Shown in pieces: positions 56,180 to 64,000 of a stretch of DNA of 64,000 nt. Numbering within the stretch: position 1 is the stretch's first letter; the number at the start of each line of letters is the position of its first letter. The stretch comes from Paralysiella testudinis. Its GTDB lineage: Bacteria > Pseudomonadota > Gammaproteobacteria > Burkholderiales > Neisseriaceae. Under the pieces are notes generated by a model, which saw only the letters and a program-made list of their open reading frames with translations, was not told the origin of the DNA and did not search any database. The position numbers and the translations under genes were made by a program. The stretch covers positions 2,253,385 through 2,317,384 of the forward strand of contig NZ_CP069798.1 of assembly GCF_016894345.1 (NCBI RefSeq), given 5' to 3'.

Positions 56180-58009
56180 CAGCTGTGCTTTATCGGCGAT
56201 TGGCAAGCCGTCCAGCCGGGTAAGTGCGCTTTGCAAAGCAGCCAAGCGGCGCGGCGGTGCGGATGGCGGCAGTGCCGATTCGGCGGCGGCTTGGGCATAG
56301 GCTTGCTCGGCAAGTTGGCCATCGCCATTGAGCGACACCGCCCAAGCCAATACTTGCGCCGCATCGGCAGCACCTTCTGCCCAAGTGAGCGCCGCCGTAT
56401 GGCGGTGCGCACGCAAATGGGCTTGCAGCACCGTCCACACGCACCATTCGTGCAAAGACAAGGTCTGGTCGGCCAGCATCAGTTGTTTCAACAAAGATTG
56501 CAGCGCTTGCCACTCGCTTTCAGGCAGCCTGGCCAAGGCGGGCAAGGCCAAGTCCACCAAAGGCAAAGCGTGCGCCGCTTGCAAGCCTTGCCGCCGCGCC
56601 TGCAAAGCGGCCACGCGCAAAGACAGGCCGTATTGGTGTTTGGCAATCGCCGTTTGCTGGCGCTCGGCCACGGCGGCATCGGCCGATAGCAATAAGGCAC
56701 ACAACAAGGCCTGTGCCTGCTCGGCATCTTGGCTGGCGGTATACCACGCCGCAGGCAGGCTTTGGCGCAGCCAAGCGGCATAGGCCATGTGTTCGGGATG
56801 GATGCGCATCACCTCATCAAGCACGCGCTGCTCTGCCGTTTGCAGCGGCGGCGGCATTTCGCCCAGCGGTTGCAACCAGGGCGACTGCAAGGGCTGGCCA
56901 TCGCCGCCATTGTCACTGCTGCCAAAGCCCAGCCAGCCGCGATAGCCTTCCGCGCCCGTGCCCGTTTCTGCACGCGCCAATTCAGTAGCCAGCTGCCGCG
57001 CCGCTTGGGCATCCAGCCGCGCAATGCGTTTGAGTGTGGGCGGATGGGTGGCACTCAAGCGGGTGAGCCAATCGTCTTCGTTTACCGCATCAAACATAAA
57101 GTGGGCATATTCGTTGGCCTGCCAAGCATACCAATGCTGCTTTTGGCGGCTGCCGATTTTGTGCAAAGCACCCACCAAGCCGTCTTTTTGGCGCGTGAAC
57201 TGCACCGCCGAAGCGTCGGCCAAGTATTCGCGCTGGCGGCTCACCGCAGCCTGTATCCATCCGGCCAGCAGGGTGCCCACGCCGCCCAACACCATTAAGC
57301 CCAAACCCAATAGCACACCAAACCAGCCAAATACAAACCAGCCTTGTGCCGCATCGTCTTCTTCACGCACTTTGTGGCTACGCCGCGGCCCCAGCACCAG
57401 CCAATGCCCCACCAAGCCAATCATCATCAAGCCGTGCAACAAGCCGGTGAGGTGCATATTCAGGCGCATATCGCCATTGAGAATATGGCTGAATTCATGC
57501 GCCACCACCGCTTGCAATTCATCGCGGTTAAGCGCTTGCAGCGCACCTTGGGTAATGCCGATTACCGCATCGCGCCGATGCAGCCCGGCGGCAAAGGCGT
57601 TGATGCCGTATTCAGGCAGCACATACACCCGTGGCAGCGGCAAGCCGGCGGCCAAGGCCATTTCTTCCACCACATTGAGCAAACGGCGCTGCGCCGCATC
57701 GGCATTGGCGGCCAACAGGCGCTGGCCGCCCAATTCTTCGGCCACCACCGTGCCGCCACGGCTGAGTTTGTGCAGCTTATACACCGTACCGCCCAACACC
57801 AACACCACCACGGCAAAGGCCGACCAGCCGAAAAACGCCGCCGAGCGCCGCCACAGCCAAGCCTGCTCCGGCGGCACACGCCACCATGGCAGGCTTAAGG
57901 CCAACAACAAAGTGGTGAGCACCACCATCACCACCACCGCGGCCAGATACAGCCACACCAAGCGGCGGCTCCAACGGCGCGCTTGTGCCTGATGCTCAAA
58001 AAAGCGCAT
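56051..58009 (-). CDS. M48-family membrane metallopeptidase with a long C-terminal extension
   Basis: The 652-residue protein has two N-terminal helices (about 15-43 and 58-76), an M48 peptidase domain with the zinc motif HEFSH in ELQAVVAHEFSHILNGDMRLN, two more helices and REYLADASAVQF with the third ligand. The rest (about 300-652) is a soluble, Ala/Leu/Gln-rich helical region unlike HtpX, ending in a TerB-like stretch (LPIADKAQLLQMVLNAIQADGRIDVAERELMRAIA). The gene follows lemA by 12 bp; the lemA-M48 pair is common in proteobacteria. The substrate is unknown. A DUS lies in the gene at 56519-56530. Confidence 0.88.
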   Translation of the reverse strand: MRFFEHQAQARRWSRRLVWLYLAAVVVMVVLTTLLLALSLPWWRVPPEQAWLWRRSAAFFGWSAFAVVVLVLGGTVYKLHKLSRGGTVVAEELGGQRLLAANADAAQRRLLNVVEEMALAAGLPLPRVYVLPEYGINAFAAGLHRRDAVIGITQGALQALNRDELQAVVAHEFSHILNGDMRLNMHLTGLLHGLMMIGLVGHWLVLGPRRSHKVREEDDAAQGWFVFGWFGVLLGLGLMVLGGVGTLLAGWIQAAVSRQREYLADASAVQFTRQKDGLVGALHKIGSRQKQHWYAWQANEYAHFMFDAVNEDDWLTRLSATHPPTLKRIARLDAQAARQLATELARAETGTGAEGYRGWLGFGSSDNGGDGQPLQSPWLQPLGEMPPPLQTAEQRVLDEVMRIHPEHMAYAAWLRQSLPAAWYTASQDAEQAQALLCALLLSADAAVAERQQTAIAKHQYGLSLRVAALQARRQGLQAAHALPLVDLALPALARLPESEWQALQSLLKQLMLADQTLSLHEWCVWTVLQAHLRAHRHTAALTWAEGAADAAQVLAWAVSLNGDGQLAEQAYAQAAAESALPPSAPPRRLAALQSALTRLDGLPIADKAQLLQMVLNAIQADGRIDVAERELMRAIAANLRCPMPPLLAQVVP

Positions 58010-58021
58010 ACGCCGCCCGCC

Positions 58022-58612
58022 TTAAAACGACACTTTGGGGCTGTTTTGGATGGTTTCGCTGTCGGCAAACTGCAGCAGCGCCGCATCTTGCTTGTGGCCG
58101 AAAAAACCGGCCAGCACCACATAGGGGAACGATTGGCGCGTGGTGTTGTAGCCCATCACCGCATCGTTGTAGGCTTGGCGGGCAAACGACACGCGGTTTT
58201 CGGTGCTGGCGATTTCTTCGCTCAGCTGTTTGATGTTTTCATTGGCCTGCAATTCCGGATAAGCTTCCAATTGCACATTCAGCCCTTTCAGCGCTTGCAA
58301 GAGCTGATTTTCACTGCCCACCAGCGCCGCCAGCGCGGCCGGATTTTGCGGTGCGGCATGCGCCGCCTGCAATGCCGCCACCGCCGCATTGCGCGCCTGC
58401 GTTACCGCCACCAAGGTTTGGTTTTCATGGCTCAAGTAGGCCTTGGCCGCTTCCACCAGATTGGGAATCAAATCATGGCGGCGTTTGAGCTGCACTTCGA
58501 TTTGCGCAAACGCATTTTGGTATTGGTTTTTAGCTGCCACCAATTTGTTGTACACCAGCACCGGCACGCCCACCAACAGCGCCAAAATCAGTAATGCCAT
58601 CAACCAGCCCAT
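58022..58612 (-). CDS. lemA: LemA family protein
   Basis: The 196-residue protein has one N-terminal helix (MGWLMALLILALLVGVPVLVYNKLV) and a helical domain with NQYQNAFAQIEVQLKRRHDLIPNLVEAAKAYLSHE, ENQLLQALKGLNVQLEAYPELQANENIKQLSEEIASTENRVSFARQAYNDAVMGYNTTRQSFP, which is the family core. LemA proteins are membrane-anchored and of undefined biochemical role; with an M48 partner they may form a quality-control unit. I use the ATG at 58612, with AAAGGAG upstream. It is the first gene of the pair. Confidence 0.93.
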   Translation of the reverse strand: MGWLMALLILALLVGVPVLVYNKLVAAKNQYQNAFAQIEVQLKRRHDLIPNLVEAAKAYLSHENQTLVAVTQARNAAVAALQAAHAAPQNPAALAALVGSENQLLQALKGLNVQLEAYPELQANENIKQLSEEIASTENRVSFARQAYNDAVMGYNTTRQSFPYVVLAGFFGHKQDAALLQFADSETIQNSPKVSF

Positions 58613-58680
58613 TGTCTGCTCCTTTTTAATCAAAATACTGCGATAAATTGAAATGATGCACTTTATTTGTTTCAGGCAGC

Positions 58681-59166
58681 CTATTGATAACGCTGCCCAT
58701 TATATTCCAACCAGCCATCGATATGGCGCCCGGCCGGATCGTGATGAGTCCAATGGATTACCCCGCCTTGCGGGTTGTATTCGTATACGCCGTAAAACGC
58801 CACTTCATCGCCCTTTTTCAAACCCGGCAAGCGTGGGGCGAGGTCGATATTGTGCGCCACCAGCACAGTATGCTGCGGGCTCAGCTTTAAAATAAAGCGT
58901 TGGTGGCGCGAGCCTTGGTTGTCGTCGGGCAGGGTTTTCTGCACCCGTCCTTGGCCGTGTAGCTGTACATTGCTTTGCTGACGGGCAAAGGCGGCGGCCA
59001 CCGCATCATTGCCGGCAGCCACGGTGGCGGTATTGGTGGGTGCCTGCGGCGTGGCGGTGCTGGTAGACGCCTGCGGTGAGGCCGGCGCCGGTTCGCGCAG
59101 CCAGCCTGCCACCGCCACCAGTGCCAGCAGCCCAATCAACAGGCTGCGATAAGGTATTTTGCGCAT
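58681..59166 (-). CDS. DUF3465 domain protein, exported
   Basis: The 161-residue product has an N-terminal hydrophobic segment (about residues 8-22), a Ser/Thr/Ala/Pro-rich spacer (25-55) and a conserved domain from about 60: GQGRVQKTLPDDNQGSRHQRFILKL, VLVAHNIDLAPRLPGLKKGDEVAFYGVYEYNPQGGVIHWTHHDP and DGWLEYNGQRY. This matches the DUF3465 pattern, rich in invariant His and Asp; the fold and activity are not known to me. The segment is probably an uncleaved anchor or a signal peptide. The stop is within 2 bp of a DUS (58671-58682). Confidence 0.85.
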   Translation of the reverse strand: MRKIPYRSLLIGLLALVAVAGWLREPAPASPQASTSTATPQAPTNTATVAAGNDAVAAAFARQQSNVQLHGQGRVQKTLPDDNQGSRHQRFILKLSPQHTVLVAHNIDLAPRLPGLKKGDEVAFYGVYEYNPQGGVIHWTHHDPAGRHIDGWLEYNGQRYQ

Positions 59167-59277
59167 ATTCTGCTCATATTGCTTAACCGCAACATCATAA
59201 CAAAATACGGCAAGTGCGGGCGATATGTCTGCGCTTGCCGTTGAATAAAAAGCCCGTTTTCAGGCTGCCTGAAACTT

Positions 59278-59381
59278 ATACCAATTCTAAAAAATAAGAT
59301 AACAAGGCGGCGAGCCGCAGACAGTACACCTAGTACGGCAAGGCGAGCCAACGCAGTTAGGTTGTTTTGTAGAATTGGTGT
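59278..59381. mobile_element. Correia-like element with ATACCAATTCT ends
   Basis: The left end ATACCAATTCTAAAAAATAA (59278) is inverted at the right end (AGAATTGGTGT, 59371-59381). The interior, ACAAGGCGGCGAGCCGCAGA through TAGTACGGCAAGGCGAGCCA, is the same core as the Correia copy at 44115. Its right edge touches the last base of the mglC stop codon, just as the copy at 18962 touches the uppP stop. Confidence 0.8.
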
Positions 59382-60394
59382 TATTTTTTCTTCGCGTGTT
59401 TGAGCGAGTCAATCGCCACCGCCAAGATAATAATCGAGCCTTTGATAATATATTGCCAATACGGGCTCACGCCGATATAGCTTAAGCCGTAGTTAATCAG
59501 CGTGAAAATAATCACCCCGATCACCACGCCAAACACGGTGCCCACGCCGCCGCTAAACGACACGCCGCCAATCACACAGGCCGCAATCGCATCCAGCTCG
59601 TACATAAAGCCGAGGTTGTTGGTGGCCGAGCCGATGCGCCCGGCTTCCAAAAAGCCGCCAAACGCATAAAACACGCCCGACAAAGTATAAATGCCCAGCA
59701 GATTCAGCGTTACATTCACGCCGGAAACGCGGGCGGCTTCGGGGTTGCCGCCAATGGCAAACAGGTTTTTACCAAAGCGGGTTTTATTCCAAATCACCCA
59801 CACCAGCCCAATGGCAATCAGCGCGTAAATGGTGATGTACGACAGCCGAAAACCGCCAATGCTGAAAAAGCCTTGGGTAAAGCCGGAATAAGCGCTGTCG
59901 AAGCCCGCAATCGGTGCCGCGCCCACATAGTCGAAATAGAGCGAATTCATGCCGTAAAACACCAACATGGTGCCCAAGGTGGCGATAAACGGGGTGACAT
60001 TCATATAAGTCACGATAATGCCGTTAATCAGCCCCAATATCGCGCCGATGGCACACACCAGCAAAATCACCAGCGGAATCGGCACCACATCCATGTGCGG
60101 GAATACTTTATTCACATTGTCCATCGACTGCAACAAAGTGGCCGACACCACCGCCGCCAAGCCCACCTGCCGCCCCACCGACAAATCCGTGCCTTGGGTC
60201 ACAATCAGCCCGGCCACACCCAAGGCAATGATGATGCGCACCGATGATTGGGTGAGGATATTGCTTAAGTTGTTGAGGCTTAAGAATGAAGTGTCTTTCG
60301 ACACAATCACCACCAACAGCAGCAGCAATACAAAATAGAGGGCTTTTTCTTTGAAAAAATGCGTGGCCTTGTTTAAGGTAGTGGCATTATTCAT
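59381..60394 (-). CDS. mglC: Galactose/methyl galactoside ABC transporter permease
   Basis: MglC is the membrane channel subunit of the galactose importer. The 337-residue polytopic protein starts with about 20 polar residues, then helices from ALYFVLLLLLVVIVSKDTSFL. The family pattern LIVTQGTDLSVGRQVGLAAVV, GLINGIIVTYMNVTPFIATLGTMLVFYG, LFAIGGNPEAARVSGVNV and GVSFSGGVGTVFGVVIGVIIFTLINYGLSYIGVSPYWQYIIKGSIIILAVAIDSLKHAKKK fits MglC/RbsC, with strong likeness to MglC. It is the last gene of mglB-mglA-mglC. The stop is contacted by a Correia-like element. Confidence 0.94.
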   Translation of the reverse strand: MNNATTLNKATHFFKEKALYFVLLLLLVVIVSKDTSFLSLNNLSNILTQSSVRIIIALGVAGLIVTQGTDLSVGRQVGLAAVVSATLLQSMDNVNKVFPHMDVVPIPLVILLVCAIGAILGLINGIIVTYMNVTPFIATLGTMLVFYGMNSLYFDYVGAAPIAGFDSAYSGFTQGFFSIGGFRLSYITIYALIAIGLVWVIWNKTRFGKNLFAIGGNPEAARVSGVNVTLNLLGIYTLSGVFYAFGGFLEAGRIGSATNNLGFMYELDAIAACVIGGVSFSGGVGTVFGVVIGVIIFTLINYGLSYIGVSPYWQYIIKGSIIILAVAIDSLKHAKKK

Positions 60395-60465
60395 GGCGTT
60401 TCCTTCGGGTCATTCTGTTTTAGATTATGCTTCAGGCAGCCAGATGTTTTAGGCCGCCTGAAAAC

Positions 60466-61989
60466 TTATAAATACTTGGCTGACAATTGCAAAATTTCTT
60501 CTTGGCTGGTTTTGGCGGTGTCTACAATCCCGGCCACACGCCCGGCACTCATCACCACGATGCGGTCGGTAATCCCCATCAATTCCGGCATTTCCGACGA
60601 GATAATAATCACGCCCTTATTGCGCTTGGCCAATTCCACAATCAGCTGGTAAATCTCGAATTTGGCGCCCACATCAATGCCGCGCGTGGGCTCGTCGAGC
60701 ATGAGGATTTCCGGGCCGGTGAGCAGCCAGCGGCCGATAATCACTTTTTGCTGGTTGCCGCCGGAAAGCGAGCCGATGCGGGTTTTTTGCGAGGGCGTTT
60801 TCACGCGCATGGAGTCGATAACCCATTGCGTGTCTTTGTGCATGTCTTTGCTGGAAAGCAAGCCCAGCTTGACATAGCGGCGCATATTCGACACCAGCGA
60901 GTTAAACGAAATATCCAGCCCGGCAAAAATACCGGTGCTGCGCCGCTCTTCGGTTACCAGCGCAAAGCCGTTGCGGATGGCATCGAGCGGGGTTTTGTTG
61001 CGCACCGCTTTGCCGTGCACTTTTACGCTGCCGCTTTTTTGTTCGCGGATGCCGAACAGGGTTTCCACAATATCGGTGCGCTTGGCACCCACCAAGCCGC
61101 CGATGCCCAAAATCTCGCCTTGGCGCAGCTCGAAATGCACATCTTGAATGGAGGGCTGGTTTTTGGCAGTGAGTCCCGCCACTTCCAAAATCACTTCGCC
61201 CGGATGATTGTCTTTGGCGGGGAAGCGCTGGGTAAGGCTGCGCCCCACCATTTTGGCCACCAACTCGTCCATGCTGGTTTGCGCCACCGGCACGGTGTCG
61301 ATCCATTTGCCGTCGCGCAGCACGGTGACTTCATCGCAAATTTTGAAAATCTCGTCCATTTTGTGCGAGATATACACAATGCCGCAGCCGCGTGCCTTGA
61401 GTTTGGCAATAATGTTAAACAAATGCGCCACTTCTTTTTCCGACAAGGAAGAAGTGGGTTCGTCCATAATCACGATTTTGGCGTCGTAGGAAAACGCTTT
61501 GGCGATTTCCAGCATTTGCATTTCCGACACCGTGAGCCGCGCTACTTTTTGCTTGGGGTCGATGTCGATATCCAGCTCATCGAAGATGGCGCGGGTGTCG
61601 GCATACATTTTTTTGTGGTCGATAAACGGGCCTTTTTTGGGGTAGCGTCCCAGCCACAGATTGTCCATCACCGAGCTTTGGCGCACCAGATTCAGCTCTT
61701 GGTGCACCATGGAAATGCCCGCCTCCAGTGCTTCTTTGGCGGTTTTGAAATTCACTTCTTGATCCAGAAAACGGATGCTGCCTGAATCTTTGGCATAAAT
61801 GCCAAACAGGCATTTGAGCAAAGTGGATTTGCCCGCGCCGTTTTCGCCCATCAGCGCATGCACCGAATGGGCACGCACCTGCAAATTTACGCCATCGAGC
61901 GCTTTGACGCCCGGAAAGGCTTTGTGCACATCGTGCATGGTCAGCAACACCGGTGCCGCTGCGGCTGGCTTGGCTTCAGACTGTGCCAT
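60466..61989 (-). CDS. mglA: Galactose/methyl galactoside ABC transporter ATP-binding protein
   Basis: MglA drives galactose import with two ABC modules on one chain (507 residues). Module one has Walker [12 protein letters not shown] at about residue 53, signature [15 protein letters not shown] and Walker [12 protein letters not shown]. Module two, from about 265, has the degenerate P-loop [16 protein letters not shown], signature [15 protein letters not shown] and [15 protein letters not shown]. This layout is that of sugar importers of the MglA/RbsA group. It lies between mglB and mglC with intergenic hairpins on both sides (62044-62080 and the imperfect one around 60431-60462). Confidence 0.95.
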   Translation of the reverse strand: MAQSEAKPAAAAPVLLTMHDVHKAFPGVKALDGVNLQVRAHSVHALMGENGAGKSTLLKCLFGIYAKDSGSIRFLDQEVNFKTAKEALEAGISMVHQELNLVRQSSVMDNLWLGRYPKKGPFIDHKKMYADTRAIFDELDIDIDPKQKVARLTVSEMQMLEIAKAFSYDAKIVIMDEPTSSLSEKEVAHLFNIIAKLKARGCGIVYISHKMDEIFKICDEVTVLRDGKWIDTVPVAQTSMDELVAKMVGRSLTQRFPAKDNHPGEVILEVAGLTAKNQPSIQDVHFELRQGEILGIGGLVGAKRTDIVETLFGIREQKSGSVKVHGKAVRNKTPLDAIRNGFALVTEERRSTGIFAGLDISFNSLVSNMRRYVKLGLLSSKDMHKDTQWVIDSMRVKTPSQKTRIGSLSGGNQQKVIIGRWLLTGPEILMLDEPTRGIDVGAKFEIYQLIVELAKRNKGVIIISSEMPELMGITDRIVVMSAGRVAGIVDTAKTSQEEILQLSAKYL

Positions 61990-62043
61990 GATGCAATTCC
62001 TGTTGTGCCGTTATCAAAAATCGGCAATCCATAAAACAGCTTG

Positions 62044-62080
62044 TATAAAGGCTACCTGAAATCTTCAGGCAGCCTTTATA
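62044..62080 (-). terminator. Intra-operon DUS hairpin between mglB and mglA
   Basis: TATAAAGGCTACCTGAA (62044-62060) faces TTCAGGCAGCCTTTATA (62064-62080) round a 3-nt loop. On the minus-strand transcript the single variant position is G.U, so the 17-bp stem is continuous. It begins 19 nt past the mglB stop. A position like this can protect the mglB message or stop part of the transcription before mglA. Confidence 0.7.
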
Positions 62081-62098
62081 CACTATCGTTGGCAATAC

Positions 62099-63145
62099 TT
62101 ATTTCAAAAACTGATCCAAATTGCCTTTGTCCACACCCACATACGGAATGCGCACGTTTTTGCCGTCCAGCTTCACCACCGAATTGTGTGACGGGTCTTT
62201 GCCTGCGGCCAAATCCACCGACAGCGCATATACTGCCTTGGCTTGGTTGACGCCGTCATTCAACACGGTGCCGGCCAGTTGGTCGGATTTAATCAGCTGT
62301 AAAGCTTCGGGCAGTGCGTCCACGCCAAAGGTGGGCAATACCGCGCCTTGGGCTTTCATGGCTTCAATTGCGCCCATGGCCATGGCGTCGTTGTTGGCAA
62401 TCACCACTTCGATGTTTTTACCGGTGGGGCCGGAGAGCCACGCCTGCATAATGTCTTTGGCCTTGGCCGCATCCCACATGCCGGTGTCCAGCTGCAACTG
62501 CTTGCTCTTCACGCCATCGGCAGTGAGTTTTTCAATCACAAATTTGGTGCGCGCTTCGGCATCGGGATGGCCCGGCTCGCCTTTGAGCAACACATAATCC
62601 ACCACGCCGTCTTTATTCAAGTCCCACGCGGCGTTGTCTTTCCATTTTTTGGCAATCAATTCGCCCTGGATTTCGCCCGACTGCTTCGGATCCGCACCCA
62701 CATAATAGGCTTTGTCGTAAGCGGCCAGCGCGGCTTCACCCGGGTCTTTATTAAAGAACACCACCGGAATGCCCGCTGCTTTGGCTTTGTTGATTACTGT
62801 GGGTGCGGCGGCCGGGTCTACCAAGTTAATCGCCAGCGCTTTAACGCCTTTGGCAATCATCACATCTACTTGGTCGTTTTGTACCGACTGGTTGTTTTGC
62901 GAGTCATTCATCAACAATTCGGCGGTTTTGTGGCTGGCCGCTTCGCCTTCCAAGGCTTTGCGCATCAGCGACATAAAATTGTCGTCGTATTTATAGATGG
63001 CCACGCCGATTTTTTCTACTGCAGCCGGTGCTGCGGTGGCAGAAGCAGAGCCGGAAGCCGGTGCTGCCGCTTTATCGCCACCCGAACACGCCGCCAAGCC
63101 CAAAACCACGCTTAATGCCGCTGCCGCTACACTTTTCTTAAACAT
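62099..63145 (-). CDS. mglB: Galactose/glucose-binding lipoprotein
   Basis: MglB captures galactose (and glucose) for the MglAC importer. The 348-residue protein has a signal peptide with lipobox LAAC at Cys20, a Gly/Ser/Ala-rich linker (21-45) and a periplasmic binding fold from [23 protein letters not shown] through [57 protein letters not shown] and [10 protein letters not shown]; a calcium-loop-like DLNKDGVVD is also visible. I use the ATG at 63145 with AAGGAG upstream; a TTG at 63151 is in frame. A lipid anchor, in place of the free protein of enterics, is notable. It is divergent from galT. Confidence 0.94.
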   Translation of the reverse strand: MFKKSVAAAALSVVLGLAACSGGDKAAAPASGSASATAAPAAVEKIGVAIYKYDDNFMSLMRKALEGEAASHKTAELLMNDSQNNQSVQNDQVDVMIAKGVKALAINLVDPAAAPTVINKAKAAGIPVVFFNKDPGEAALAAYDKAYYVGADPKQSGEIQGELIAKKWKDNAAWDLNKDGVVDYVLLKGEPGHPDAEARTKFVIEKLTADGVKSKQLQLDTGMWDAAKAKDIMQAWLSGPTGKNIEVVIANNDAMAMGAIEAMKAQGAVLPTFGVDALPEALQLIKSDQLAGTVLNDGVNQAKAVYALSVDLAAGKDPSHNSVVKLDGKNVRIPYVGVDKGNLDQFLK

Positions 63146-63151
63146 CCTCAA

Positions 63152-63619
63152 TCTCCTTGGTATATGGGATACACTTTACAATCCGCTTGGGCTTTTGGGA
63201 ATCTCAAAGTATAGACATCCATTGCAAGCTGCCTTAACGGAATTTTGCGTAGTGTGAAGTTTTTTTGACCATTTGTAAACTGGCTTTTGTGTAAATTTAT
63301 TACAAGCGACTTCAGCGCTAAAAAGCTTATTAACACAGGAATGTTTACCGGCTTGAATTGCTGCAGCGCAATAAAAAACGGCTGTGCCTGCCCGCCATCA
63401 TACTTATATCTGCTTATATCTGCTTAAAACAAGCTCGCTATAGCGGCATTGGCAATACCGCGTACCGTAACACCTAACTCTCAAAACTCTGCTAAACTGT
63501 TATAAAATTACTTCTTTTTAGCCATGCCCCGCCGCCCGTGCTGCGGTAAAATCCACTGCCGCCCACTGCTCTTTGCAGCGCCACAGCGGTTTACACCCCA
63601 CTACATTTTGCAGGCCGCC
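63152..63619. promoter_or_regulatory. Divergent mglB-galT control region
   Basis: These 468 bp have no supportable gene. They hold a 14-bp direct repeat, ATATCTGCTTATAT-like (about 63404-63425), and TATAAAAT at 63501, a possible -10 for galT without a clear -35. On the minus side, near 63265-63310, TTTGTAAACTGG and TTGTGTAAATTTATTACAA are A/T-rich inverted-repeat-like words that could bind a regulator of the mgl genes. I could not fit a GalR or CRP consensus. Confidence 0.35.
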
Positions 63620-64000
63620 ATGATTGCTTTTGATCCCACCGAACACCCGCACCGACGCTACAACCCATTGGCAGACCAATGGATTTTGGTTTCACCCCAC
63701 CGCGCCAAGCGCCCGTGGCAAGGCCAGCAGGAAGCCGCCGACAACACCCAGATCCTCGCCCACGATGCCCATTGCTATTTGTGCGCCGGCAATACCCGCA
63801 TCAACGGCGAAATCAATCCGCACTACGAGGGGCCGTTTGTGTTTACCAACGACTTCTCCGCTCTGCTGCCAAACACCCCCGCCAGCACCGCACCGAGCCA
63901 TCCCTTGTTTCAACAGCAAGCCGTGCGCGGCGTGAGCCGGGTAATCTGTTTCTCGCCCGACCACAGCAAAACCCTGCCCGAGCTGAGCTTGGCCCAAATC
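63620..64000 (+). CDS. galT: Galactose-1-phosphate uridylyltransferase (5' part)
   Basis: GalT swaps UMP between UDP-glucose and galactose 1-phosphate in the Leloir pathway. The first 127 residues are in the window and run off the right edge. MIAFDPTEHPHRRYNPLADQWILVSPHRAKRPWQGQQE and HCYLCAGNTRINGEINPHYEGPFVFTNDFSAL match the family, with zinc ligands Cys52 and Cys55 at the same positions as in Escherichia coli. The catalytic HPH lies beyond the window. It is divergent from mglBAC, giving a galactose uptake and use locus. Confidence 0.95.
   Translation, partial: MIAFDPTEHPHRRYNPLADQWILVSPHRAKRPWQGQQEAADNTQILAHDAHCYLCAGNTRINGEINPHYEGPFVFTNDFSALLPNTPASTAPSHPLFQQQAVRGVSRVICFSPDHSKTLPELSLAQI

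Overview
The window is a 64 kb chromosomal segment of a naturally transformable member of the Neisseriaceae. The main evidence is the DNA uptake sequence (DUS) AGGCTGCCTGAA. I read more than 50 perfect copies on the two strands plus several AGGCTACCTGAA variants. That dialect is the one described for Simonsiella-type genera (Simonsiella, Alysiella, Conchiformibius and relatives), not the GCCGTCTGAA of Neisseria sensu stricto. Protein content fits: LptF/LptG, a hisZ-purA pair, ComM, SMC, UbiK, Coq7 and class Ia ribonucleotide reductase with YfaE. The exact genus cannot be read from this segment.

Layout. 1-5.4 kb: end of an unidentified gene, glnB, purL, luxS. 5.7-10.3 kb: nrdA, an effector-binding-domain gene, nrdB, yfaE, with two candidate NrdR boxes before nrdA. 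10.4-12.6 kb: pdxJ, acpS and a Nudix hydrolase. 12.9-14.1 kb: a frameshifted IS110-family transposase whose 3' end is tandemly duplicated. 14.1-21.8 kb: ubiK, comM, a SPOR protein, dsbA, uppP, hisZ, purA. 22-27.2 kb (minus): rpsT, a thioesterase, an MscS channel, an SDR reductase, an AI-2E-family transporter, an NAD-dependent lactate dehydrogenase. 27.5-32.1 kb: purM, then a CoA-transferase and glutaryl-CoA dehydrogenase divergent from an IclR regulator. 32.5-37.2 kb: a repeat-bearing lipoprotein, holC-pepA, divergent lptF-lptG. 37.2-41.3 kb: extradiol dioxygenase, azoR, doxX and a divergent LysR regulator, then a nitronate monooxygenase. 41.7-48.1 kb: htpX, proA, hemerythrin, sirtuin, argD, coq7. 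48.2-51.7 kb: copA, copZ and divergent cueR. 51.8-59.2 kb: smc, a MITE, M48 peptidase with lemA, a DUF3465 protein. 59.4-64 kb: mglC-mglA-mglB (minus) divergent from galT, which runs off the end; together these give galactose import and the Leloir pathway.

Most of the unusual content is in the non-coding DNA: paired inverted DUS acting as terminators and as hairpins inside gene clusters; DUS copies that supply the C-terminal codons and abut the stop codon of three genes; Correia-like 106-bp elements, and a sister family with the same core but different terminal repeats; a 174-bp MITE with an 8-bp target duplication; paired GC-rich palindromes; and a 19-bp-spacer CueR-type promoter separated from copZ by a repeat block. 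I found no tRNA, rRNA, CRISPR array, prophage or defence island, and no multi-gene system that I would call undescribed.
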